Assembly (NCBI RefSeq): GCF_003725775.1
Contig: NZ_RJSG01000002.1
Span: 1,268,400-1,332,399 of the forward strand
Reading direction: 5' to 3'
Source: Nocardioides marmorisolisilvae
Lineage (GTDB): Bacteria > Actinomycetota > Actinomycetes > Propionibacteriales > Nocardioidaceae
DNA: 64,000 nt
In this document: positions 21,867 through 29,959 of the stretch, piece after piece
How the letters are laid out: every line of letters begins with the position of its first letter
Position numbering within the stretch: position 1 is the first letter of the stretch
The notes under the pieces: model-generated
Databases searched by the model: none
Told to the model about the DNA's origin: nothing
The model's input: only the letters and a program-made list of their open reading frames with translations
Program-made: the position numbers and the translations under genes

Positions 21867-22453
21867 GGCTGTGTGCGCCGGTACCCGTTGGACCGGGGGC
21901 ACAGGTGCCCGGACGGATCCACCGGACCGCCACAGAACTGGCACGAGGGTCGCCCAGCCTGGACGACCGACGAGGCGCGGGTCGCAAAGACCCGCGCCAG
22001 CACCGGGGTCAGCCGGACGACGAAGAGCTCCTCGGGCTCGGGCTCGTCGATCGGGAGGTCGACCAGATCGTCCTCGTCCGCCTCGATCGGTGCCTCCACC
22101 TCGACCACCGGGAACACTTCGACGACCACCCGCTCGTCCTCGGCGTCCCACGACAGCGTGATCGTGCCGGCGCGGAACTCCTCGACGATCGGCTGGTCGA
22201 GCGGGCCGTTGTCGACCGCCTCGACCGGGGTGATCGCCGGGATGACCGTCGCAACACCGCCGGCGCTCATCAGCTCGTCGAGCAGCTCGTCGATCCGCTC
22301 GCCGAGGATCTCCACCTGCTGCTTCTCCAGCGCGACGCTGGTGACCCGTGCGCCGGTGCGGGCCTGGAGGAAGAAGGTCCGCTGTCCAGGCTCACCCACC
22401 GTCCCGGCGATGAATCGCTCGGGCGGGTCGAACCGGTGCACGACGGGGGGCAT
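21863..22453 (-). CDS. DUF3090 family protein with C-terminal zinc-knuckle
   Basis: A 196-residue protein of unknown function conserved in actinobacteria. The body begins MPPVVHRFDPPERFIAGTVGEPGQR and contains a helix rich in Glu (LEKQQVEILGERIDELLDEL). It ends in a probable zinc site, CQFCGGPVDPSGHLCPR. I start at the ATG 22453 because TAATCT lies seven bases before it; a TTG two codons earlier is the alternative. It sits between the histidine phosphatase and the SCO1664 protein, an arrangement seen widely in this phylum. Confidence 0.85.
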   Translation of the reverse strand: MPPVVHRFDPPERFIAGTVGEPGQRTFFLQARTGARVTSVALEKQQVEILGERIDELLDELMSAGGVATVIPAITPVEAVDNGPLDQPIVEEFRAGTITLSWDAEDERVVVEVFPVVEVEAPIEADEDDLVDLPIDEPEPEELFVVRLTPVLARVFATRASSVVQAGRPSCQFCGGPVDPSGHLCPRSNGYRRTQP

Positions 22454-22460
22454 GCCCAAG

Positions 22461-22466
22461 AGATTA
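22461..22466 (-). promoter_or_regulatory. -10 box TAATCT of the DUF3090 gene (leaderless)
   Basis: Seven bases before the ATG at 22453, favouring that start over the TTG at 22459. Confidence 0.5.
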
Positions 22467-22474
22467 CTGGGCGC

Positions 22475-23161
22475 CTACGTGCGGCCTGGTCCTGCTCCTC
22501 CACCGAGTTTCTCGTCCGGCTTCTCCCGCTGGGTCGCCAGGTGCGTCAGCGAGCCTTCCTGGGTGTTCATGGCCAGCACGAAGGAGCGCTTCGGGGTGTA
22601 GCGGATCACCGAGAGGCTGCCCGGGTCGACCACGATCCGCTGGAACGCGTCGAGGTGCATCCCGAGCGCGTCGGCGAGCACCGCCTTGATGATGTCCCCG
22701 TGCGCGACGGCCAGCCAGACGGCGCCGTCCCCGTGCTCGGCTGCCACGGCGGCATCACAGGCCCGGACGGCCGAGACCGAGCGCGCCGACATCGTGGCCA
22801 TCGACTCCCCTCCCGGGAACTCGACGCCGGCGGGATGGGCCTGGATGACCTTCCAGAGGTCTTCCTTGACGAGCTCCTTCATCGGTCGCCCGGACCAGTC
22901 GCCGTAGTCGCACTCGTTCAACCCGCGCTCGACCCGGGCCCGCAGGCCGGTGCCGTTCAGCAGCAGCTTGGCAGTCTCCTTGCAGCGGTCCAGGGGGCTG
23001 GTGAACGCGGCCGCCAGGGTGAGGCCCTCCAACCGGGCGGCCGCTGCCGTCGCCTGCGCCGTACCGACGTCATCGAGCGCGATCCCCGGGGTGCGCCCCG
23101 CAAGCACGCCGGTGGCGTTCGCTGAGGTGCGTCCGTGCCGGGCCAGGATGACCGTTGCCAT
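22475..23161 (-). CDS. Histidine phosphatase family protein (MSMEG_4193-like)
   Basis: A 228-residue member of the phosphoglycerate-mutase superfamily. The catalytic RHG motif is at LARHGRTSANATG (His9), with a second histidine at LAVAHGDIIKAVL and the arginine in SPLDRCKETA. It matches the actinobacterial subfamily named after MSMEG_4193 (Rv2135c in M. tuberculosis), whose substrate is not settled. TAGGCT is seven bases before the ATG. It leads the triad with DUF3090 (21-base gap) and the SCO1664 protein. Confidence 0.88.
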   Translation of the reverse strand: MATVILARHGRTSANATGVLAGRTPGIALDDVGTAQATAAAARLEGLTLAAAFTSPLDRCKETAKLLLNGTGLRARVERGLNECDYGDWSGRPMKELVKEDLWKVIQAHPAGVEFPGGESMATMSARSVSAVRACDAAVAAEHGDGAVWLAVAHGDIIKAVLADALGMHLDAFQRIVVDPGSLSVIRYTPKRSFVLAMNTQEGSLTHLATQREKPDEKLGGGAGPGRT

Positions 23162-23168
23162 GCCGGAG

Positions 23169-23174
23169 AGCCTA
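23169..23174 (-). promoter_or_regulatory. -10 box TAGGCT of the histidine phosphatase (leaderless)
   Basis: Seven bases before the ATG. Confidence 0.55.
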
Positions 23175-23198
23175 CGGGTGCTGCACCGGCACGGGTTC

Positions 23199-23204
23199 TA
23201 ACCT
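23199..23204 (+). promoter_or_regulatory. -10 box TAACCT of corA (leaderless)
   Basis: Six bases before the GTG; divergent from the phosphatase promoter within 50 bases. Confidence 0.55.
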
Positions 23205-23210
23205 GGGGCC

Positions 23211-24191
23211 GTGATCGTCGACAACGCTCTCTACCGCCAAGGCGTGCGCGTCGACTGCGGGACGGCCACCTCGGATCTCACCGGGGTGCGGAGCCGGGCC
23301 ACCGACGAGGGCGACTTCGTCTGGGTCGGCCTGCACGAGCCGACCAAGCACGAGCTGGAGACGGTCGCGCACCTCTACGACCTGCACCCCCTCGCGGTCG
23401 AGGACGCGCTGCTCGCGCACCAGCGACCCAAGCTCGAGCGGTACGAGGAATCGCTGTTCCTCTCGCTGAAGACGCTCTGGTACGTCGACGAGAACGACGC
23501 CGTCGAGACCGGCGAGATCAACATGTTCATCGGCGAGAACTTCGTGGTCACCGTCCGGCACGGTTCCGGCGGCGGTCTGCACGACGCGCGGCTGGCACTG
23601 GAGGGCATGCAGAACGTGCTGGCCCACGGTCCCTCAGCCGTCGTGTACGCGGTGTGCGACCAGGTGGTCGATGCCTACGAGGACGTCGCCAAGGAGCTCG
23701 TCATCGACGTCGACGAGGTCGAGGCCTCGGTCTTCGGGACCGAGCGCACCAACGACTCCGCGCGTATCTACGTCCTCAAGCGCGAGCTGGCCGAGATGCG
23801 CCGGGCCGTGCAGCCGCTGCGGGACCCGGTGAACCGCTTCGCCACCGGCGCCGTCCGCGGCGTCGACTCCGATGCAGCGCCGTACTTCCGCGACGTCGCC
23901 GACCACCTCAACCGGGTTGCGGAGACGATGGAGGACCTCGAGACGTTGCTGACGGCGGCCTTCCAGGCCCACCTGGCGCAGATCTCGATCCAGCAGAACG
24001 ACGACATGCGCAAGATCTCCGCGGCGGTCGGTCTGGTTGCCGCTCCGACGCTGGTCGCCGGAATCTATGGCATGAACTTCACCCACATGCCTGAGCTGGC
24101 CTGGCACCTGGGCTATCCGATGTCGCTCCTGATGATGGCTGCGAGCTCGCTGGCCATCTGGATCATCGCCCGCCGCTCCGGCTGGCTCTAG
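23211..24191 (+). CDS. corA: CorA-family magnesium/cobalt transporter
   Basis: A 326-residue protein with the long soluble N-terminal domain and two C-terminal membrane helices of CorA. The pore signature YGMNF appears at the end of the first helix, followed by THMPELAWHLGYP as the external loop. Pentameric channels of this family admit Mg2+ and sometimes Co2+ or Ni2+. TAACCT lies six bases before the GTG, which predicts a leaderless mRNA. The TAG stop overlaps the uppP stop in CTAG. Confidence 0.93.
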   Translation: MIVDNALYRQGVRVDCGTATSDLTGVRSRATDEGDFVWVGLHEPTKHELETVAHLYDLHPLAVEDALLAHQRPKLERYEESLFLSLKTLWYVDENDAVETGEINMFIGENFVVTVRHGSGGGLHDARLALEGMQNVLAHGPSAVVYAVCDQVVDAYEDVAKELVIDVDEVEASVFGTERTNDSARIYVLKRELAEMRRAVQPLRDPVNRFATGAVRGVDSDAAPYFRDVADHLNRVAETMEDLETLLTAAFQAHLAQISIQQNDDMRKISAAVGLVAAPTLVAGIYGMNFTHMPELAWHLGYPMSLLMMAASSLAIWIIARRSGWL

Positions 24192-25018
24192 GTCGCGGAC
24201 ATCACGTTCGTCGCCAGCAGCACCAGCAGCACGACGCCCAGACCGACCCGGTACGGCACGAACTTGCCGATGCTGTGGTGGGCCACGAACTTCAGCAACC
24301 AGGCGACCGAGACGTAGGCGACCACGAAGGCCACCGCCGTGCCGACGATCGTCGGACCCACGCCGATCCCGGACACGTCCTTCAGCTCGTACAGGCCGGC
24401 AGCCGTCAGCGCCGGGATCCCGAGGAAGAACGCCATCCGCGTCGCAGCGACCCGGTCCAGGCCCTGGATCAGGCCTGCGGAGATGGTGGCACCCGAGCGC
24501 GAGACCCCGGGGACCAGAGCGATGCACTGCACCAGGCCCATCACCAGTGCGTCGCGCAGCGTGAGAGCGTCCTCGCCGCGATCCTGCCGGCCTTGCTTCT
24601 CCGCGTAGATCATCACGGCGCTCCAGGCGATCAACGCCGCGGCCACCACCCAGAGCGAACGCAGGTCGCCCTTGATGAAGTCCTTGGCCGCGAAGCCGAC
24701 GACAGCGATCGGGATGGATCCGACGATGATGTACCAGCCCATCCGGTGATCGGCGGTCCCCCGGTACTCGGGCTTGACCAGCCCGGCAGTCCAGGCCTTC
24801 GCGATGCGCCAGATGTCGCTCCAGAAGTACAGGAGGACCGCGGCGATCGCTCCCATCTGGATCACAGCAGTGAACGCCGTGACCGCGTCGGAGTCGACCT
24901 GCTTGCCCAGGATCTTCTCAGCGATCGTGAGGTGGCCGGTGCTGGAGACCGGCAGGAATTCGGTGAGTCCTTCGACGATTCCGAGGACGACGGCGTCGAA
25001 GTAGCTGAAGGGATCCAC
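24188..25018 (-). CDS. uppP: Undecaprenyl-diphosphatase UppP (BacA)
   Basis: A 276-residue polytopic membrane enzyme that dephosphorylates undecaprenyl pyrophosphate to recycle the lipid carrier of peptidoglycan synthesis; overexpression is known to give bacitracin resistance. The two catalytic segments are VEGLTEFLPVSSTGH near the N-terminus and PGVSRSGATIS in the middle. The start is the GTG of VDPFSYFD; a box TAGGCT lies eight bases upstream. The M. tuberculosis counterpart is Rv2136c. Confidence 0.95.
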   Translation of the reverse strand: MDPFSYFDAVVLGIVEGLTEFLPVSSTGHLTIAEKILGKQVDSDAVTAFTAVIQMGAIAAVLLYFWSDIWRIAKAWTAGLVKPEYRGTADHRMGWYIIVGSIPIAVVGFAAKDFIKGDLRSLWVVAAALIAWSAVMIYAEKQGRQDRGEDALTLRDALVMGLVQCIALVPGVSRSGATISAGLIQGLDRVAATRMAFFLGIPALTAAGLYELKDVSGIGVGPTIVGTAVAFVVAYVSVAWLLKFVAHHSIGKFVPYRVGLGVVLLVLLATNVMSAT

Positions 25019-25026
25019 AGGCCGCG

Positions 25027-25032
25027 AGCCTA
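25027..25032 (-). promoter_or_regulatory. -10 box TAGGCT of uppP
   Basis: Eight bases before the GTG, one more than the usual leaderless spacing here. Confidence 0.45.
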
Positions 25033-25100
25033 CGCGCAGGAACCTGACTCTCACCTGACCGCCACCGGCGAGCCGACCGTGTCGGCGCGGATGCGCTGGC

Positions 25101-25106
25101 TAATCT
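25101..25106 (+). promoter_or_regulatory. -10 box TAATCT of the aldo/keto reductase (leaderless)
   Basis: Seven bases before the ATG. Confidence 0.55.
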
Positions 25107-25113
25107 GTGCGCC

Positions 25114-26088
25114 ATGCAGCAGCGGTACCTCGGTAGCACCGGTCTGAAGGTCTCCCGACTCGGACTGGGCACGATGACCTGGGGCCGCGACACCGACGAG
25201 CACGAGGCCCGCGACCAGCTCGCGTCGTTCGTCGAGGCCGGTGGAACGCTGCTGGACACTGCTGCCGGTTATGCCAACGGCGACTCCGAGCGCGTCATCG
25301 GTTCGCTGATCGGCGACGTCGTCAAGCGCGACGAGATCGTTCTGGCGACCAAGGCCGGGATCAGCCGCCTTCGCGGCGAGCGCGAGACCAACGCGTCCCG
25401 GGGCTTCCTGATCAGTTCCCTCGACGCCTCGCTCAAGCGCCTCAAGGTCGACCACGTCGACCTGTGGCAGGTGCACACCTGGGTCGACGACGCACCGCTC
25501 GAGGAGACCCTGAGCGCGCTGGACTACGCCGTCTCGACCGGTCGCGCCAGCTACGTCGGGATCTCGAACTACACCGGCTGGCAGTCCGCCCAGGCAGCGA
25601 CCTGGCAGCGTGCCGTGCCCGGGCGGGCCGTGCTGGCCTCCAACCAGGTCGAGTACTCGCTGCTGAGCCGGGCCGTGGAGACCGAGGTCATCCCGGCCGC
25701 GCAGGCGCTCGGCATGGGGATCCTGCCGTGGTCCCCACTTGGCCGCGGGGTTCTCACCGGCAAGTACCGCACCGGTACGCCGGCGGACTCCCGCGCCGCC
25801 TCCCCGCACTTCGCCTCGTTCGTCGGGCGCCACCTCACCGAGCGCAGCCAGCGCGTGGTCGAGGCCGTCGCCCGTGCCGGCGAAGGCCTGGGTTGGACAC
25901 CACTGGAGGTGTCCCTGGCCTGGGTGCGTGACCGTCCAGGTGTGACAGCACCGATCATCGGCGCCCGGACGGCGGAACAGCTCAAAGGGTCTCTCACCGT
26001 GGAGGAGTGCGAGTTGCCGAACGAGATCATCGAAGCGCTGGACGACGTCTCCCGCAGCGACGCCGAGCCGGGCCAGGCGGAGCAGTGA
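25114..26088 (+). CDS. Aldo/keto reductase
   Basis: A 324-residue TIM-barrel NADPH-dependent oxidoreductase. The catalytic tetrad is visible: Asp and Tyr in LLDTAAGYANGDSE, Lys in LATKAG and His in WQVHTWVDD. The C-terminal APIIGARTAEQLKGSL segment binds the nucleotide. It resembles the AKR11/AKR12-like general stress and sugar reductases of actinobacteria; the natural substrate cannot be read from sequence. TAATCT is seven bases before the ATG. The stop overlaps the next gene as GTGA. Confidence 0.9.
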   Translation: MQQRYLGSTGLKVSRLGLGTMTWGRDTDEHEARDQLASFVEAGGTLLDTAAGYANGDSERVIGSLIGDVVKRDEIVLATKAGISRLRGERETNASRGFLISSLDASLKRLKVDHVDLWQVHTWVDDAPLEETLSALDYAVSTGRASYVGISNYTGWQSAQAATWQRAVPGRAVLASNQVEYSLLSRAVETEVIPAAQALGMGILPWSPLGRGVLTGKYRTGTPADSRAASPHFASFVGRHLTERSQRVVEAVARAGEGLGWTPLEVSLAWVRDRPGVTAPIIGARTAEQLKGSLTVEECELPNEIIEALDDVSRSDAEPGQAEQ

Positions 26089-26339
26089 GCACCGCCCAGC
26101 AGAGCCCGCGCCCGAAGGCGCAACGACGGGCCCTGCGCCCGGGCGTCGAGTACGAGTACGACCAGGTGTTCATCCACCGCGACGAGTCCCGCAACTTCGT
26201 CACCCGGCTGCTCGTGCAGCGTGCCGAGTCCGGAGGCTGGGAGGTCGACCGGCTACGGATCGGGCCCGACGGCAACCGCCGGGTCACGCTGCGCCGGAAG
26301 ATCATTCGGCAGACGCAGCTGTACTTCTCCTGGGCCTAG
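26085..26339 (+). CDS. DUF5703 family small protein
   Basis: An 84-residue basic protein with the family pattern YEYDQVFIHRDESRNFVTRLL...AESGGWEVDRLRIGPDGNRRVTLRRKI. No membrane segment or signal peptide is seen and its function is unknown. The GTG start overlaps the aldo/keto reductase stop (GTGA), so it is translated from the same mRNA. Its TAG stop overlaps the M20 peptidase stop in a palindromic CTAG at 26336-26339. Confidence 0.82.
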   Translation: MSTAQQSPRPKAQRRALRPGVEYEYDQVFIHRDESRNFVTRLLVQRAESGGWEVDRLRIGPDGNRRVTLRRKIIRQTQLYFSWA

Positions 26340-27646
26340 ACGGCACCCAGGAACCGGTCGAAGACCCGGGCGCCGAACTCGAGCGAGTCCACCGGGACGC
26401 GCTCGTCGACGCCGTGGAACAGCGCGGTGAAGTCGAGGTCCTCGGGCAGGCGGAGCGGTGCGAAGCCGAAGGACCGCATCCCGATCTCGGTCCAGTACTT
26501 GGCGTCGGTGCCGCCGCTCATCAGGTACGGCGCCACCAGGGCATCCGGGTCCTCGGCCAGGATCGCGGCCGTCATGGCGTCGACCACCTCGCCGTCGAAA
26601 CCGGTCTCGGTGGCCGGCATCGCGGTCTCGCGGGTGAGCTCGATGTCAGGTCCGGCGAGCTGGGCCAGGGTGTCCCAGAACTCGTCCTCGTAGCCGGGAA
26701 GGAACCGGCCGTCGATCCGGGCGCTGGCCTCGGTCGGGATCACGTTCACCTTGTAGCCGGCGTCCAGCATCGTCGGGTTCGTGGTGTTGCGGATGACCGC
26801 GCCCAGCATCCGTGCGGCCGAACCGAACTCCTCGATCAGCGACTCGGCGTTCTCCGGCGTCGCCTCGGTGCCCGCGAGCTCGGCGACCGAGGCGAGCAGC
26901 ACCTCCATCGTCGGGGTCAGCCGGACCGGCCAGGTGTGGGTGCCGATCCGGGCGACCGCGGCCGCCAGCGAGGTGACGGCGTTGTCCTTGTTGACCATCG
27001 AGCCGTGACCGGCACGACCACGCGCCGTCATCCGGGTCCAGGCCATGCCCTTCTCGGCGGCCTGGATCAGGTACAGCCGACGACCGCGCACCGTGGTGCT
27101 GAATCCCCCGACCTCGCCGACCGCGAAGGTGCAGTCGTCGAGAAGGTCGCGGTGCTCACGGGCCAGGAATCCCGCGCCGAGCGGGCCGCCGGCCTCCTCG
27201 TCGGCGGTGAAGCAGAGCACGAACGGACGCTGTGGCACCTGCCCGGCGCGCGCCCGGGCACGGATGCACGAGAGCAGCATCGCGTCGAAGTCCTTCATGT
27301 CGACCGCGCCGCGGCCCCACACCATGCCGTCCTTGACCTCGCCGGAGAACGGGTCGACCTGCCAGTCAGCGGCAGCCGCCGGTACGACGTCCAGGTGGCC
27401 GTGCAGCAGGATCGGGTCGCCCACGTCTCCGCCCCAGCGCCCGACCAGGGACGTGCGGCCCGGTTCGGACTCGAAGACCTGCATCTCGATGCCGACCTCG
27501 TCGAGCAGCGCAGCGACGTGCTCGGCCGCCTTGCGCTCCCCCGGCCCTGAGCTGTCCCCGAAGTTGGTGGTGTCGATCCCGATCAGGTCGCTGCAGATCT
27601 CGACGACCTCGGCAGCGGGGTCGTAGCCGGTGGGGGCATCGGTCAT
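26336..27646 (-). CDS. M20-family metallopeptidase (dipeptidase/deacylase-like)
   Basis: A 436-residue cytosolic zinc peptidase of the M20 (ArgE/DapE/carboxypeptidase) family. Metal ligands appear as HGHLDVVP, RGAVDMKD and TADEEAGG, and the dimerisation lid (about 190-310) includes GRAGHGSMV. Substrate class cannot be fixed; amino-acid amides or acylated amino acids are typical. The ATG of MTDAPTGYDP overlaps the stop of a 41-residue upstream gene as ATGA. A longer upstream start would lie inside that small gene and is unlikely. Confidence 0.88.
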   Translation of the reverse strand: MTDAPTGYDPAAEVVEICSDLIGIDTTNFGDSSGPGERKAAEHVAALLDEVGIEMQVFESEPGRTSLVGRWGGDVGDPILLHGHLDVVPAAAADWQVDPFSGEVKDGMVWGRGAVDMKDFDAMLLSCIRARARAGQVPQRPFVLCFTADEEAGGPLGAGFLAREHRDLLDDCTFAVGEVGGFSTTVRGRRLYLIQAAEKGMAWTRMTARGRAGHGSMVNKDNAVTSLAAAVARIGTHTWPVRLTPTMEVLLASVAELAGTEATPENAESLIEEFGSAARMLGAVIRNTTNPTMLDAGYKVNVIPTEASARIDGRFLPGYEDEFWDTLAQLAGPDIELTRETAMPATETGFDGEVVDAMTAAILAEDPDALVAPYLMSGGTDAKYWTEIGMRSFGFAPLRLPEDLDFTALFHGVDERVPVDSLEFGARVFDRFLGAV

Positions 27647-27768
27647 GAGTCCATCTTGCCCCAGACCCAGTGCCCGAGAGCGAGGCGCAGGCCCCACAGC
27701 ATCGGGATCAGCGCGGGAGAACCGGCATCGATCGCGTGGAAGTCGCCGGCCAGGTTGGTCTTGTGCAT
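27643..27768 (-). CDS. Small hypothetical protein (41 aa) upstream of the M20 peptidase
   Basis: A short open frame starting at an ATG with GGAG eight bases upstream and ending in ATGA overlap with the M20 gene. The product starts MHKTNLAGDFHAID and has a hydrophobic, tryptophan-rich stretch (ALIPMLWGLRLALGHWVWG), which could be a membrane or amphipathic helix. I do not recognise a family. The spacing, ribosome-binding site and overlap argue that it is translated and coupled to the peptidase; it could also act as a leader peptide controlling it. Confidence 0.6.
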   Translation of the reverse strand: MHKTNLAGDFHAIDAGSPALIPMLWGLRLALGHWVWGKMDS

Positions 27769-27823
27769 CGATCAGGCTCCGTTCTTCGCCCTCTCCGTTG
27801 CCCGATCCGCCCGGACCTATGCG

Positions 27824-29734
27824 TCAGTCGAAGGCTGGACCTGCCAGCTCCGGCTGCCCGGCGTTGGCCAGCAGCACGAACCGGTGCCGTTCGGGACGAC
27901 CGAGCGGCGGGGCGTACCAGCGAGTGACGTACGAGTGCCGTCCTGCCTTACGCCCCAGGTAGGTGACCTCGACGTGCCACCCGTTGTCGTCGGCGACCGG
28001 GTGCCAGGCTCCGGCACTCTCAGCCTCGACCCGGACCAGCGGTTCGTGCCAGGTGAGATCCCCCGGCGCGACGTCGGTCCAGGTCTGCTCCCAGAACGCA
28101 TCCTCGGTCGGCGTCGCCTCGACGAAACGCACACCCCCGAACAGGCGCGAGGCGGAGACCCCGGTCGGTTCGGCCAGGTAGCGGTGCACCCCGAAGTCGA
28201 ACGTGCGCGCCCGCGGCACCGAAGCGACCCCGGCAGCCAGGTCGTCGGCGAGCCGCCGGGCCTGACCTGCGACCCATTCCTGCTGCCGGGGCCCGAACAG
28301 CACCGAGGCGCCTTCGTAGTACTGAGCGGCGTACTCCTCGGGGGTGGTCAGGTAGTCCGTGTGGTCGTTGACCAGCGAGGACACGAACGCCGTCCGCACG
28401 TCCAGGCCCGAGGACTGCACCGCGCTGCCGATCCGCCGGCCCGCCTCCACCGTGGTCTCGAACGGAAGCCCCACCACGGCGGCGTGACCGAGCCGGAGGA
28501 GGTGGATCGGGATCACCGTCGGGAACTCCTCGGGCCGTCCGACGAGCCGGCTGTGGCCCAGCTCGGTGCCGGCGATCCGCTTCTCGCGGTGCGGCCCGCG
28601 GGGCTTCTTCGGGAAGCCGGCCTTGAACGGAGGAAACAGGTGCAGCACGGGCGTGGTGTTCTCACCGGCACCAGCGGTCTTCGCCCAGCCGATCCGGGGC
28701 GACTCCAGGTGGATCCCGTCCACGACCGGATCTTCGGTCAGGTCCAGCTGACGGAGCGTGGCCGCGACCGGCATCTCTGCCGAAAGCGCGCCCTCGAGGG
28801 TGGCGTGCAGCTCGGCGGCCGCCGCGCCGATCCCGCGGCCGACGCGCTCGGCCTCCGGGTAGACCAGCATCCCCGGCTTCACCGCCGGGGTCATGTCGCC
28901 GTGCGAGGCCACCACGGCTCCGCTGACCGGACGTCGCCCGGTGGCGGCCTCGACCCTGGTCGCCAGCTCGCCGTTCAGGTAGGCCCAGACATCGGCGTTG
29001 TAGGAGTGGTCGTGGTGGCTGACCCCGGTGCCGTGGATCGAGAACCAGTTGAAGGCTGCCAGCGGCCCCTCGGCGACGTCGACGCGGAGCAGGTGGAGGC
29101 GCGGATCGATGGCGACGTACTTGCGCTGGTCCTCGACGCGGCGGTCGGTCAGGTCCGCATTGCGCACGAAGGCACCCAGCGAGCGGTTCCGGGTCAGTCC
29201 GAACACCTCGGCGCAGCCGATCGCCGCCCGTGCCGGCCGACGGGTGCTCACGGCCTCGCGCACCGCGGCAGCGAGCTGGTCGACCAGGAACCGGGTGTAC
29301 GCCGGGTCGAAGCCCCGTCGGTTCGAGGCCCAGTCGTTGTAGAACGCGCTTCCGCTGTACTGGCCCGGGCCGGCGTGGGTGTGCGTGGCCGCGAGGAACA
29401 GCCCGGACAGCGGAACGTCGAGGTCGGCGAGCTCGGCAGCGAGCGCGTGCTGGACGAACGCGGAGCCGGCCAACAGATCGAGTGCGATCAGTGCCACCGA
29501 CGTCTGTCCGGTGCGCAGGTGGACCACGCGCGCCTTGATGCGCGTGCGGAACCCGGTGCCGTCGTGGGCGTTGCGCGAGTGCCCCGCCTTCGGCATCCCG
29601 GGCGGAGGGGTGATGTCGACCTCGGCTGCCCCCGCGAGCAGATCGCCGACGTCCGGCAGGGTCGGCTCGTCGAACGCCGGGAACGACATCCGGAAGCGGC
29701 CACCCTCGAGGTCGGCACCGGGCCAGTAATCCAT
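27824..29734 (-). CDS. Neutral/alkaline ceramidase-like hydrolase
   Basis: A 636-residue protein with the neutral/alkaline non-lysosomal ceramidase N-terminal fold. Zinc-site and family signatures include GAAEVDITPPPGMPKAGH, the ATHTHAGPGQYSG motif and NDHTDYLTTPEEYAAQYYEG. A C-terminal beta-sandwich part is present (about 480-636). Known bacterial ceramidases are secreted, but no signal peptide is visible here, so it may act in the cytoplasm or on another N-acyl or ester substrate. TAGGGT sits six bases before the ATG. Confidence 0.85.
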   Translation of the reverse strand: MDYWPGADLEGGRFRMSFPAFDEPTLPDVGDLLAGAAEVDITPPPGMPKAGHSRNAHDGTGFRTRIKARVVHLRTGQTSVALIALDLLAGSAFVQHALAAELADLDVPLSGLFLAATHTHAGPGQYSGSAFYNDWASNRRGFDPAYTRFLVDQLAAAVREAVSTRRPARAAIGCAEVFGLTRNRSLGAFVRNADLTDRRVEDQRKYVAIDPRLHLLRVDVAEGPLAAFNWFSIHGTGVSHHDHSYNADVWAYLNGELATRVEAATGRRPVSGAVVASHGDMTPAVKPGMLVYPEAERVGRGIGAAAAELHATLEGALSAEMPVAATLRQLDLTEDPVVDGIHLESPRIGWAKTAGAGENTTPVLHLFPPFKAGFPKKPRGPHREKRIAGTELGHSRLVGRPEEFPTVIPIHLLRLGHAAVVGLPFETTVEAGRRIGSAVQSSGLDVRTAFVSSLVNDHTDYLTTPEEYAAQYYEGASVLFGPRQQEWVAGQARRLADDLAAGVASVPRARTFDFGVHRYLAEPTGVSASRLFGGVRFVEATPTEDAFWEQTWTDVAPGDLTWHEPLVRVEAESAGAWHPVADDNGWHVEVTYLGRKAGRHSYVTRWYAPPLGRPERHRFVLLANAGQPELAGPAFD

Positions 29735-29740
29735 GGCCGC

Positions 29741-29746
29741 ACCCTA
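29741..29746 (-). promoter_or_regulatory. -10 box TAGGGT of the ceramidase-like gene (leaderless)
   Basis: Six bases before the ATG. Confidence 0.55.
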
Positions 29747-29792
29747 GTGCGCGACAGGGTGCCCCGATTCGGTACAGAGGGCTCCGCTTTGC

Positions 29793-29798
29793 TATGGT
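29793..29798 (+). promoter_or_regulatory. -10 box of the tRNA-Leu promoter
   Basis: TATGGT lies 11 bases before the tRNA 5' end, the spacing expected for a short 5' leader. No clear -35 element is seen. Confidence 0.5.
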
Positions 29799-29809
29799 TG
29801 CGCGCGCTC

Positions 29810-29897
29810 GTCCGAGTGGCGGAATGGCAGACGCGCTAGCTTGAGGTGCTAGTGTCCTTTAACGGACGTGGGGGTTCAAGTCCCCCCTCGGACACCA
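29810..29897 (+). tRNA. tRNA-Leu (anticodon GAG)
   Basis: The acceptor stem GTCCGAG pairs with CTCGGAC, followed by A and an encoded CCA. The anticodon stem CTAGC/GCTAG encloses the loop TTGAGGT, so the anticodon is GAG (reads CTC and CTT). A long variable arm (GTCC...GGAC) is diagnostic of class II tRNA-Leu, and the T arm GGGGGTTCAAGTCCCCC is intact. Confidence 0.97.
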
Positions 29898-29903
29898 AGA
29901 ATT

Positions 29904-29939
29904 AGGCCCCTGACCTGCGGAAACGCAGATCCGGGGCCT
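29904..29939 (+). terminator. Terminator after tRNA-Leu
   Basis: A strong inverted repeat, AGGCCCC...CTGCG-GAAA-CGCAG...GGGGCCT, with a GAAA tetraloop lies seven bases after the tRNA. Only a short TTGTT follows, as is common for high-GC terminators. Confidence 0.8.
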
Positions 29940-29959
29940 TGTTCGTCCTGCACGTCCTG

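Noticed and set aside
29810-29897. A protein-like reading antisense through tRNA-Leu (CPRGDLNPH)
   Set aside because: This is the well-known translation artefact of the tRNA 3' half and not a gene.
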